Assembly (NCBI RefSeq): GCF_016652235.1
Contig: NZ_JAEPKU010000021.1
Coordinates: forward strand, 1-43,438
Reading direction: 5' to 3'
Source of the DNA: Dysgonomonas sp. Marseille-P4677
GTDB lineage: Bacteria; Bacteroidota; Bacteroidia; Bacteroidales; Dysgonomonadaceae
Length of the DNA stretch: 43,438 nucleotides
Position 1 is the stretch's first letter, and the number at the start of each line of letters is the position of its first letter. Shown here piece after piece: positions 33,870 through 41,675 of the stretch. The position numbers were made by a program, and so were the translations under genes. The notes under the pieces are model-generated. The model searched no databases. It was given only the letters and a program-made list of their open reading frames with translations, and had not been told where the DNA came from.

Positions 33870-36308
33870 TTACATTGGATCTACATCGTAATGTAATAAG
33901 ATAGACTTGAAAGCCGGATTTGTAAAGATAACAGACTGATGATAGTTTATCATCTCCCTTACTTTTTGTATCGATGCGTTATTCTCTATTTTTAGTAGAA
34001 TGTTTCGTATATATAGTGATTGTATTCGTGATATAGCAGGCTTGCTCGGACCAAGGATTCTTTCCCCAAAAGGTTGTTTGAGAGCTTCGGCCAATTGAGT
34101 AGAGGTATTCTCTACAAGGGACTCATCCCGTCCACGGATAACAATCGAAATAAGTCTGAAAAATGGGGGATATCGAAATAGTCTGCGTTCTTCTAACTGC
34201 GCCAGATAAAAGGATTCGTAATCATTTTCTCTCACACATTTTATCAAGGGGTGCTCAGGATGTGCAGTCTGTAGAATAACAAGACCCTGCTTATTTTTTC
34301 GTCCGGCTCGTCCGCTAACCTGAGTCATTAACTGATAAGCTTTCTCATATGCTCTGAAGTCAGGGTAGTTAAGGAGATTGTCGGCATTTAATATTCCTAC
34401 AATAGATACATTGTCGAAATCCAGCCCTTTCGATATCATTTGTGTACCGATCAATATATTCGTCTCGTTGTTTTCGAATTTAGAAATAATCTGTTCGTAT
34501 GACTTTTTTCCTCGTGTAGTGTCAAGGTCCATACGGGCAATTGAAGCTTCGGGAATAATTGTATTTACCTCTTCTTCTATACGTTCTGTACCATAACCAA
34601 GAAATTCAAGTGTAGGGGTTTTACATTCATCGCAAAGAGTTGGTACATTGTATGTAGCTCCGCAGTAGTGACATACGAGCATTCGTTGATATTTATGATA
34701 TGTGAGGCTGACATCACAATGTGTGCAATGTGGGGTCCATGAGCAGTTCTTACATTCGAGCATAGAAGAGAAGCCACGCCTGTTTTGGAAAAGAATTACT
34801 TGTTCTTTTCTATTCAGTGTCTCTCTTATCTTATCTATCAGAGGTGGGGATAAGATGGACTTCATTTGCTTTTTACGCCTTAACTCTTTTGTGTTTATGA
34901 CAGCGATGTGCGGAAGCTCTATGTTTTCGTGCCTTTGAGTTAATCTTACTAGCCCATATCTTCCCGAAAGAGCATTGTTGTATGATTCGATTGAAGGTGT
35001 AGCAGTACCCAACAGAACTTTTGCATTATGCATATTTGCCAGAACAATAGCCGAATTGCGGGCGTTGTATCTAGGGGCCGGATCTTGTTGTTTATATGAT
35101 CCTTCATGCTCTTCGTCCACGATAATCAGGTCGAGTTTGTTGAATGGTAGAAAGATAGCCGAGCGAGCTCCTAGTATTACTTGGACTTCATCATCTTTCA
35201 ATAACTTCTTCCATGTTTCTGCCCGTTCATTGTCATTAAATCTAGAATGGTATACGGCCAGTTTATTGCCAAAGACCGTTTTCAATCGGTTCGTAATTTG
35301 GGTGGTAAGCGCAATCTCAGGTAAAAGATAGAGAACTTGCTTTCCTTTACTGATTGCATCCTTTATGAGTTGGATATATATTTCGGTTTTTCCACTGGAG
35401 GTTACACCATATAACAAAGTTGTTTCTTTCTCCTTGAATGAATTGGTGATTTCCGTATATGCTTTTTGTTGATGTATATTTAGCATATAGGCTGAATCCA
35501 TATTTTCATCACCATAATCGAATCTGCTTATTTCATGATCATAAATGTCTAAGAATCCTTTTTTTACCAATTCGGAAAGCACAGATGGAGATATCGAAGT
35601 TTCATCCAGTAGTCGTTTTTTTGTAATAAGTTTATCCGACTTATTTATATCTAAGAATATCGATAGTAAATATTGTTGTTTTTTTGCTCGGCTTAGTTCA
35701 TCCAGAATATTATTTAGTTCCTCCTCAGTAAATTGTTTCGCTAAACGGACTACAGGTTGAGTCTTAGCCGTATAGGTATTTTGAATATTTTCGTTTATGT
35801 AGATAGCCTTTTTGTCTGTTAATGATTTTATCGTCGGGATTATATTTGATAAGCCTGACTTTTTTTCTATTTCGGCTATGCTAAAAGGTTTGTCGGGCGA
35901 AAGTAGAAAGAAAACTTTTTGTTCGTTCGATGTAAATGGCTCTAAGGCTTCAAAGTCAGAATTTAATAAAATATGGGTTTCGCTTTCGAGCTTCAATGCC
36001 GAGGGAACAGCCGCCTTGTAAACATCACCAAGAGAGCACATATAATAAAAAGAAACCCACTCCCAAAATTTCATTTGGAGAGGGGTCACAATAGGAGTGT
36101 CTTCAAGAGTGGAGACAATATCTTTTATCGGAGATTGCTTTTCTTCCGATTCATATATTTTGAATACAATTGCCGTGTAAAATTTTTTCTTCCCAAATTG
36201 TACAATTACTCTACTACCTTCTTTTACAGTGAAAGGTAAATCAGGCGGAATAATATACGTGTAGAAGCCTTGTAATGGAAGGGGTAATACTACGTCGGCG
36301 TAAAGCAT
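33870..36308 (-). CDS. priA: Primosomal protein N' (replication restart helicase)
   Basis: An 812-residue superfamily 2 helicase that rebuilds replication forks after stalling. The N-terminal fork-binding domain opens YADVVLPLPLQGFYTY. Helicase motifs: Walker A GVTSSGKTEI (301-310), DEEH box 398-401 in IIVDEEHEGSYKQQDPAPRY, and GTQMISKGLDFDNVSIVGIL. The zinc region (about 515-565) contains CKNC, CTHC, CHYC and CDEC pairs between the two helicase lobes. The length is slightly above the E. coli 732. It starts eight bases after the stop of the small barrel gene, so the two overlap in transcription. Confidence 0.97.
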   Translation of the reverse strand: MLYADVVLPLPLQGFYTYIIPPDLPFTVKEGSRVIVQFGKKKFYTAIVFKIYESEEKQSPIKDIVSTLEDTPIVTPLQMKFWEWVSFYYMCSLGDVYKAAVPSALKLESETHILLNSDFEALEPFTSNEQKVFFLLSPDKPFSIAEIEKKSGLSNIIPTIKSLTDKKAIYINENIQNTYTAKTQPVVRLAKQFTEEELNNILDELSRAKKQQYLLSIFLDINKSDKLITKKRLLDETSISPSVLSELVKKGFLDIYDHEISRFDYGDENMDSAYMLNIHQQKAYTEITNSFKEKETTLLYGVTSSGKTEIYIQLIKDAISKGKQVLYLLPEIALTTQITNRLKTVFGNKLAVYHSRFNDNERAETWKKLLKDDEVQVILGARSAIFLPFNKLDLIIVDEEHEGSYKQQDPAPRYNARNSAIVLANMHNAKVLLGTATPSIESYNNALSGRYGLVRLTQRHENIELPHIAVINTKELRRKKQMKSILSPPLIDKIRETLNRKEQVILFQNRRGFSSMLECKNCSWTPHCTHCDVSLTYHKYQRMLVCHYCGATYNVPTLCDECKTPTLEFLGYGTERIEEEVNTIIPEASIARMDLDTTRGKKSYEQIISKFENNETNILIGTQMISKGLDFDNVSIVGILNADNLLNYPDFRAYEKAYQLMTQVSGRAGRKNKQGLVILQTAHPEHPLIKCVRENDYESFYLAQLEERRLFRYPPFFRLISIVIRGRDESLVENTSTQLAEALKQPFGERILGPSKPAISRIQSLYIRNILLKIENNASIQKVREMINYHQSVIFTNPAFKSILLHYDVDPM

Positions 36309-36316
36309 TTTTAATT

Positions 36317-36925
36317 TTAGAAGTAATAATTAAGCCCTACAGTCCAGGTTTGATTTTTCTTGTTTTGGAATATACCTGCATCCATATATTCATCTCCATA
36401 GTTCTTTGTAAGATCACCACGAAAATACAGGCCTACATCAATACGGCGAAGTACAGTTACTCCTGCACCTGCACCTAACCCCAAAATGAAATTTTTAGAC
36501 TTATATTCGTTAATTACATCCTTAACCTTAATGCTACCACCATTAACTTTAACATTACCATAAGCCCCTCCGGTGAAGAATACACCAAATACGGGTCCAA
36601 GTCCGATACGTTGCTTGATATTTACCGGGATGCTGATGTAGTCGTAGTCAGATATAGTGGCATCAGCGGTCTTATCTTCTATTTTATACTCCTTGCGACC
36701 ATACAGGACCGAAACTTCTCCTCCGAAACCCGAAGCCGGAACTATAAACTCTACTGAAGGTCCTATCTGGTAGCCTAATCTATTGCTCGTTTTTAGAATG
36801 TTGAGATCAAGCTTGTTATTAACTACATCAATACCTCCTTTTACACCAAATCTGATTTGAGCCGATGTATTGATGCTAAATAACAGTAGGGATAATCCTA
36901 GTAATAATAAATATTTTGTTCTCAT
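36317..36925 (-). CDS. Outer-membrane beta-barrel protein
   Basis: A 202-residue barrel protein with signal peptide YLLLLGLSLLLFSINTSAQ. The mature part is a run of amphipathic strands (IRFGVKGGIDVVNNKL at the start, GGEVSVLYGRKEYKI, ISIPVNIKQRIGLGPVFGVFFTGGAYGNV) ending in TWTVGLNYYF with a terminal aromatic, as expected for a small 8-stranded porin-type barrel. Its function is unknown. I use the ATG at 36925; an in-frame ATG at 36937 is also possible. The open frame reaching 37015 is not supported. A -7 box TACTTTTG (minus, 36996-37003) fits either start. priA follows directly. Confidence 0.85.
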   Translation of the reverse strand: MRTKYLLLLGLSLLLFSINTSAQIRFGVKGGIDVVNNKLDLNILKTSNRLGYQIGPSVEFIVPASGFGGEVSVLYGRKEYKIEDKTADATISDYDYISIPVNIKQRIGLGPVFGVFFTGGAYGNVKVNGGSIKVKDVINEYKSKNFILGLGAGAGVTVLRRIDVGLYFRGDLTKNYGDEYMDAGIFQNKKNQTWTVGLNYYF

Positions 36926-36995
36926 AATGTAATTCATTTTAAAAAAAATATATATGATTATAACAAATAGGAAGAATGATGGTTTACCTACATCA

Positions 36996-37003
36996 CAAAA
37001 GTA
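36996..37003 (-). promoter_or_regulatory. Putative -7 box of the barrel gene and priA
   Basis: Reads TACTTTTG on the minus strand, an exact match 58-70 bases before the two possible start codons. No -33 element. Confidence 0.4.
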
Positions 37004-37123
37004 AGCAAAAAACAATGATAAATACTTTTGGCAGATGTGAAAAAAATAAAAGGTATACTTGTTGTATATTGTTGGACTTTTTATTGAAAAGATATTTATG
37101 AATATCAGAACTGGATAAATAAA

Positions 37124-37149
37124 TGAAAAACCCGCTGTTTAGACGGGTT
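37124..37149 (-). terminator. Terminator after tRNA-Arg
   Basis: On the minus strand AACCCG and CGGGTT form a 6-base-pair stem (37144-37149 with 37129-37134) with a 9-base loop, followed by TTTCATTT. It lies five bases after the tRNA. Confidence 0.75.
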
Positions 37150-37154
37150 CTGAG

Positions 37155-37226
37155 TAGCACAGCCGGGAATCGAACCCGAATCTAAAGTTTAGGAAACTTC
37201 TATTCTATCCATTGAACTACTGCGCC
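37155..37226 (-). tRNA. tRNA-Arg (anticodon CCU)
   Basis: A complete 72-base cloverleaf on the minus strand. Acceptor GGCGCAG pairs with CTGTGCT (two G-T pairs); D stem GTTC with GAAT; anticodon stem GAAGT with ACTTT around loop TTCCTAA, giving anticodon CCT; a 4-base variable loop; T arm TCGGG-TTCGATT-CCCGG; discriminator A. The CCA end is not encoded. It decodes AGG arginine codons. Confidence 0.95.
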
Positions 37227-37264
37227 GGAAGGCTAAATTGTCCTGCCTTTAAAGAAATCAAGTG

Positions 37265-37296
37265 CAAAAATAAGAGAATTTCCGACATAAGGCAAA
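37265..37296 (-). promoter_or_regulatory. Promoter of tRNA-Arg
   Basis: On the minus strand TTTG (37293-37296), a 20-base spacer and TATTTTTG (37265-37272) match the Bacteroidota -33/-7 consensus and spacing exactly. The box is about 38 bases before the tRNA 5' end. Confidence 0.8.
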
Positions 37297-37521
37297 TGCT
37301 TTTGTTAAATTCGAATACGTAACTAAGATTCATATTAATATTCGGTCACTTGTTAAATGACGGATGTTAGCATATTTGCTTCTGAATTTGAGTGGAGGAG
37401 GGATCGCTCGTAAACCTTAATTAACAGGTAAAGGTGTATATCATGTGGATACAAAAATGTATCTTTATAGCCAAATATTAAATATATTATAATAAATCAA
37501 GATAAGTTAAAACGAAAATAA

Positions 37522-38112
37522 ATGTTTCAAATCAACGATACGATAGTTGCAACGGATATCATAGAAGAAAATTTCCTTTGTGACTTGTCTGTTTGTAAAG
37601 GGGAATGTTGTGTAGAAGGCGAATCCGGGGCTCCTCTGGAAGATGAAGAAGTTAAGATTATAGAGGATATCTTACCTAAAGTTTGGGATGACCTCTCTCC
37701 CCAGGCTCAGCAAGTAATTAAAGAACAAGGTGTAGCTTATCAAGATACCGATGGGGATATGGTAACCTCTATTGTAAATGGTAAGGACTGTGTTTTTACT
37801 TATTACGATGAGAAAGGAATTTGTAAATGTGCTATAGAAAAGGCCTACCGGGAGGGGCGAGTAGATTTCTACAAACCCATTTCCTGTCATTTATATCCAA
37901 TACGTTTAGAAAAATACAGAGAATTTACTGCTGTTAACTATCATCGTTGGCGTGTTTGTAAAGCAGCAGTATTGCTTGGTAATAAAGAAGGCCTCAAGAT
38001 ATATCAGTTTCTTAAAGAGCCGCTTATTCGTCGGTTTGGAGAAGATTGGTATAAAGAACTTACTTTGATTGCGGACGAATACACAAAAGAGAAGGGAATT
38101 CAGAGTACATAA
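37522..38112 (+). CDS. DUF3109 (YkgJ-like) cysteine-rich protein
   Basis: A 196-residue cytoplasmic protein. Cysteines are clustered: C20, C25, C29 and C30 in LCDLSVCKGECC, then C90, C101, C103, C122 in the family motif SCHLYPIRL, and C146. Such a set is expected to bind a metal, probably zinc or an iron-sulfur cluster; the reaction is unknown. First gene of a four-gene set; the NUDIX gene starts 14 bases after its stop. Confidence 0.88.
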   Translation: MFQINDTIVATDIIEENFLCDLSVCKGECCVEGESGAPLEDEEVKIIEDILPKVWDDLSPQAQQVIKEQGVAYQDTDGDMVTSIVNGKDCVFTYYDEKGICKCAIEKAYREGRVDFYKPISCHLYPIRLEKYREFTAVNYHRWRVCKAAVLLGNKEGLKIYQFLKEPLIRRFGEDWYKELTLIADEYTKEKGIQST

Positions 38113-38126
38113 CTAAATAATAAAGG

Positions 38127-38648
38127 ATGCATCCTCTAACACAATTTAAATATTGCCCAAAATGTGGTTCAGACCATTTTATAGAAAATAATTTCAAATC
38201 GAAAAGATGTGAACAATGTGGATTCATCTATTATTTCAATTCTTGTTCTTCTACAATAGCTATTATTATAAACGATAAAAATGAATTACTGGTAGCCACC
38301 CGTGCACATGAACCGGTTAAGGGAACATTAGATCTTCCCGGAGGCTTTGTAGATATGGAAGAAACGGGAGAGGAAGCAGTGATTCGTGAAGTAAAAGAAG
38401 AGACAAATCTAGAAGTGAAAGATACAAGGTATCTATTTTCGATTCCTAATAAATATATATATTCAGAATTTGAAGTTCAGACTTTAGATCTAGTATATCT
38501 TTGTCAGATAGGAGATACACAAAATCTGAAGGCGGCGGATGATGTTTCTAAACTTGAATTTATTAAAATATCAGATCTTAATCCGGACTTATTCGGACTG
38601 ATCTCAGTGAAAGAAGTGATTAAGAAAATACAAAAAATGAAAATATGA
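38127..38648 (+). CDS. NUDIX hydrolase with N-terminal zinc ribbon
   Basis: A 173-residue protein. A zinc ribbon at the start (CPKCG at C10-C13 and CEQCG at C28-C31) precedes a Nudix fold (about 40-165) with the Nudix box from G73: GFVDMEETGEEAVIREVKEE with E79, R87, E88, E91 and E92. The Gly normally found before the last hydrophobic residue is Asn (N94). The layout is like the NADH pyrophosphatase NudC, but the protein is shorter and lacks its C-terminal SQPWPFPxS motif, so the substrate is open. It overlaps the next gene by four bases (ATGA). Confidence 0.9.
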   Translation: MHPLTQFKYCPKCGSDHFIENNFKSKRCEQCGFIYYFNSCSSTIAIIINDKNELLVATRAHEPVKGTLDLPGGFVDMEETGEEAVIREVKEETNLEVKDTRYLFSIPNKYIYSEFEVQTLDLVYLCQIGDTQNLKAADDVSKLEFIKISDLNPDLFGLISVKEVIKKIQKMKI

Positions 38649-41641
38649 AGAGACTACTTGTAGCATTAGGAGTTGTGTTGAGCATGCAATATGCTTCTGC
38701 ACAAAAGTCTGTGTATACGGAACTGCCCGGCAGGCTTTTTACACAAGGAAAAGAGATGTTTATAGACGATAACTTTGTTGGGTGTATAAACACATTGGAA
38801 GAGTTTAAAAAGAAATCATCGGACGAAAAGTTAATGCCCGAAGCAGATTATATGCTTGTTAGCTCCATGTATTATATGGGAACTGCCGATATTGCAAATA
38901 AGTTGAAAGATTATCTTGAGCAATATCCCGAAACATATCATCGCAATCAGATTTGTTTTTTCATTGGATCTACACATTTTGCTGAAAAAGACTGGAAAAA
39001 GGCTTTGTATTGGCTGTCTCAGGCCGATGTTGATTACCTGAATGTAAAGGAGCAAGAAGATTATAGTTATAGAACAGCTTATGCAAATCTACAAACTGGC
39101 AATAGAGCAGAGGCAAAACGTCTTTTTGGCCTCTTAACTCGTAATAGTCAGAAATATGCAGAGCCGGCGTCATACTATTTGGCTTATGCAAATTTTCAGG
39201 ATGGAGAGTACAATCTGGCTATACCAATTTTTAGAAAACTAAAAAGTAAGTCGGAATATAAAGAGACTTCCACATTCTTTCTTATGCAGTCGGCTTATTT
39301 GCAAGGAGACCTAAATGAAACACTATCAGTTGGACGAGATTACATCAACTCATATCCGAATAGTACAAATACAACGGAAGTATACCGTTTGTTAGCTAAC
39401 AGCTATTATCGTCAGGGTGATATTCGAAATGCTATTCAGAATTATGAAAAACATATGGAAACTGCGCCTGCCCTTTTCCGCGAAGATATGTATCAATTAG
39501 CTGAAGCTTATTATCAAACGGGAGCATATGGTAATGCGGTGAATGCTTTGAAAAAAGATGTGGCTTCTACCGACGATTTATTGGGACAAGCCGGTTATAT
39601 GCTTTTGGGACAATCATACCTGAAAGTAAATGATATTTCAAATGCGATTATGGCATTCGATGCTGCAGCACGTACTAAATTTAATACTACCATTAGCGAA
39701 GAGGCTTTATATAATTATGTAATGCTTATGAATCGTGATGGCGGTTCGGCTTTCGGACAAGCAATCACTGCCTCCCAACGATTTCTAACGGAATATCCAT
39801 CTTCGAAATATACAGACGAAGTGAATGGTGCATTAGCAACGACACTCTTGTCTACTAAAAATTATAATACAGCACTGTCTGCTATTAATACTATTAAATC
39901 GCCGGGGAGACAAATATTGGACGCCAAACAATTAATTTTATTTCAATTAGGTGTTCAAGAGTCTATAGACGGACAATACGATGCTGCCGAAAGAGATCTG
40001 AATGCAGCCATTAATATGGGAAACTACAATACCGAAGCCAAAAATGAAGCTTATTTTTGGCGTGGAGATATTGCTTATCGCAAAGGCGACTATTCGGCCG
40101 CAGCCCGCGATTACTCGACTTATATAGCGCAAGTGTCGCCAAGGCAGGCAAATTACCCACTAGCTTTGTACAATCTGGCTTATACTGATTTTCAGCAGAA
40201 GAATTACAATAAGGCTTTGACTAATTTTAAGAAATATACATCTGCAGAAGTTAATCGCCAATCAGCCAATTATCCGGATGCTTTAAATCGTATCGGAGAC
40301 TGTTATCTGTTCAACCGTAATTTCTCAGATGCAGAAAGCTATTATTCTCAGGCAGCTAATATTAATCCTACAAACGCCGACTATTCAGAATTTCAGAAAG
40401 CATTCGTATTGGGTCTTCAACGAAATTACAATGGAAAAATATCCGCGTTGAACAGCATGATGGCTAAGTATCCGAACTCTAATTATTTTGATAATGCATT
40501 ATATGAAAAGAGTAGAGCCTTAGTAATGCTGAACAAAGAATCTGAAGCAATTTCTGTTTTAGAAAAACTATTGAAAGAATATCCAAAATCTAATTTAGCA
40601 CAGAAAGCCGGTGTGCAATTAGGTCAGCTATACTTCAATACCAATAATCCACAGAAGTCTATAGCAGCTTATAAACAGGTTGTTGATAGCTATCCCAATA
40701 CAGAAGAAGCTCGTACTGCTATTCAGAGTTTAGAAGGTGTTTATAAAGATATAAATGATATAGGTTCTTATGCTTCATATGTAAACTCCTTGGGTAAGGG
40801 AACTATTCTTTCAGCCACACGCCAGGATTCGCTTACATATCTGGCAGCAGAGAATGTATATATGAAAGGGCGTAAAGATGATTCAAAAGTTGCATTGAAC
40901 AAATATTTGCAAGCATACCCTAGGGGAGTATTTACTAGTGATGCCAATTTTTATCTAGGTAGTATGGCTTTTGAAGCTAAAGATTTTACATCGGCTTTAG
41001 ACCATTTCAAAGAAGTTATCAATAGTAATAATCCTAAATATATTGATGATGCATTGATTTATGCATCAGGTATAGAATTTGACAGAAAAAATTATGAATC
41101 GGCTTATGCAGCATACGAACATTTGAACATGGTAGCATCCAATATAGCAAATAAAGATGTAGCTCAATTGGGTATGTTGCGTTGCGCTTATCTGATGAAA
41201 AAAGACAACGAAGTAGTTGCGGCAGCAGACAAGCTACTACAAGGTAGTAAAACAGGAAGTGTAGCAAACGAAGCTCGTTTCTATAGAGGCCAATCGTTGA
41301 AAAATCTAGGACAAGGAGATAAGGCTATCGCCGATTTGCAGGAAGTAGCTAAAGATACTCGTTCTGTATTCGGTGCCGAATCACAATATTTGTTGGCTGA
41401 AATATATTATCAAGCAAAATCATACGATAAGGCAGAAAAACAAGTACAAGCCTTTATGAAAGAAGGTACACCGCACGAATACTGGATGGCGCGTGCCGTT
41501 GTTGTATTGGCAGATGTATATGCAGCTAAGGGCGATAAGTTCCAAGCTCGTCAGTATCTCGAAAGTTTGCAAGCGAACTATAAAGGGTCTGAATCAGATC
41601 TGAAGGATATGATATCAAAACGTCTTGCAGACTTGAAATAA
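38645..41641 (+). CDS. Large secreted TPR-repeat protein
   Basis: A 998-residue protein with signal peptide (LLVALGVVLSMQYASAQ, residues 4-20) and TPR/Sel1-like helix pairs along the whole length, many ending in the YbgF/BamD-type pattern (for example AISVLEKLLKEYPKSNLAQKAG, SIAAYKQVVDSYPNTEEAR, DYLEQYPETYHRNQICFFIG). It has no membrane segment other than the signal. It is presumably a periplasmic scaffold that holds partners near the envelope. The barrel gene begins at 41643 or 41676, so the two are co-transcribed and may work together. Function unknown. Confidence 0.88.
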   Translation: MKRLLVALGVVLSMQYASAQKSVYTELPGRLFTQGKEMFIDDNFVGCINTLEEFKKKSSDEKLMPEADYMLVSSMYYMGTADIANKLKDYLEQYPETYHRNQICFFIGSTHFAEKDWKKALYWLSQADVDYLNVKEQEDYSYRTAYANLQTGNRAEAKRLFGLLTRNSQKYAEPASYYLAYANFQDGEYNLAIPIFRKLKSKSEYKETSTFFLMQSAYLQGDLNETLSVGRDYINSYPNSTNTTEVYRLLANSYYRQGDIRNAIQNYEKHMETAPALFREDMYQLAEAYYQTGAYGNAVNALKKDVASTDDLLGQAGYMLLGQSYLKVNDISNAIMAFDAAARTKFNTTISEEALYNYVMLMNRDGGSAFGQAITASQRFLTEYPSSKYTDEVNGALATTLLSTKNYNTALSAINTIKSPGRQILDAKQLILFQLGVQESIDGQYDAAERDLNAAINMGNYNTEAKNEAYFWRGDIAYRKGDYSAAARDYSTYIAQVSPRQANYPLALYNLAYTDFQQKNYNKALTNFKKYTSAEVNRQSANYPDALNRIGDCYLFNRNFSDAESYYSQAANINPTNADYSEFQKAFVLGLQRNYNGKISALNSMMAKYPNSNYFDNALYEKSRALVMLNKESEAISVLEKLLKEYPKSNLAQKAGVQLGQLYFNTNNPQKSIAAYKQVVDSYPNTEEARTAIQSLEGVYKDINDIGSYASYVNSLGKGTILSATRQDSLTYLAAENVYMKGRKDDSKVALNKYLQAYPRGVFTSDANFYLGSMAFEAKDFTSALDHFKEVINSNNPKYIDDALIYASGIEFDRKNYESAYAAYEHLNMVASNIANKDVAQLGMLRCAYLMKKDNEVVAAADKLLQGSKTGSVANEARFYRGQSLKNLGQGDKAIADLQEVAKDTRSVFGAESQYLLAEIYYQAKSYDKAEKQVQAFMKEGTPHEYWMARAVVVLADVYAAKGDKFQARQYLESLQANYKGSESDLKDMISKRLADLK

Positions 41642-41675
41642 TATGAGGATATACAAAATAGAAAAAAGAATAACG

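Noticed and set aside
34378-36478. Several plus-strand frames over priA and the barrel gene
   Set aside because: No domain, start context or promoter; priA motifs on the opposite strand are unambiguous.
36926-37015. Longer start for the beta-barrel gene
   Set aside because: The extra residues are hydrophobic AT-rich translation of non-coding sequence and overlap a -7 box; the signal peptide begins at 36925 or 36937.
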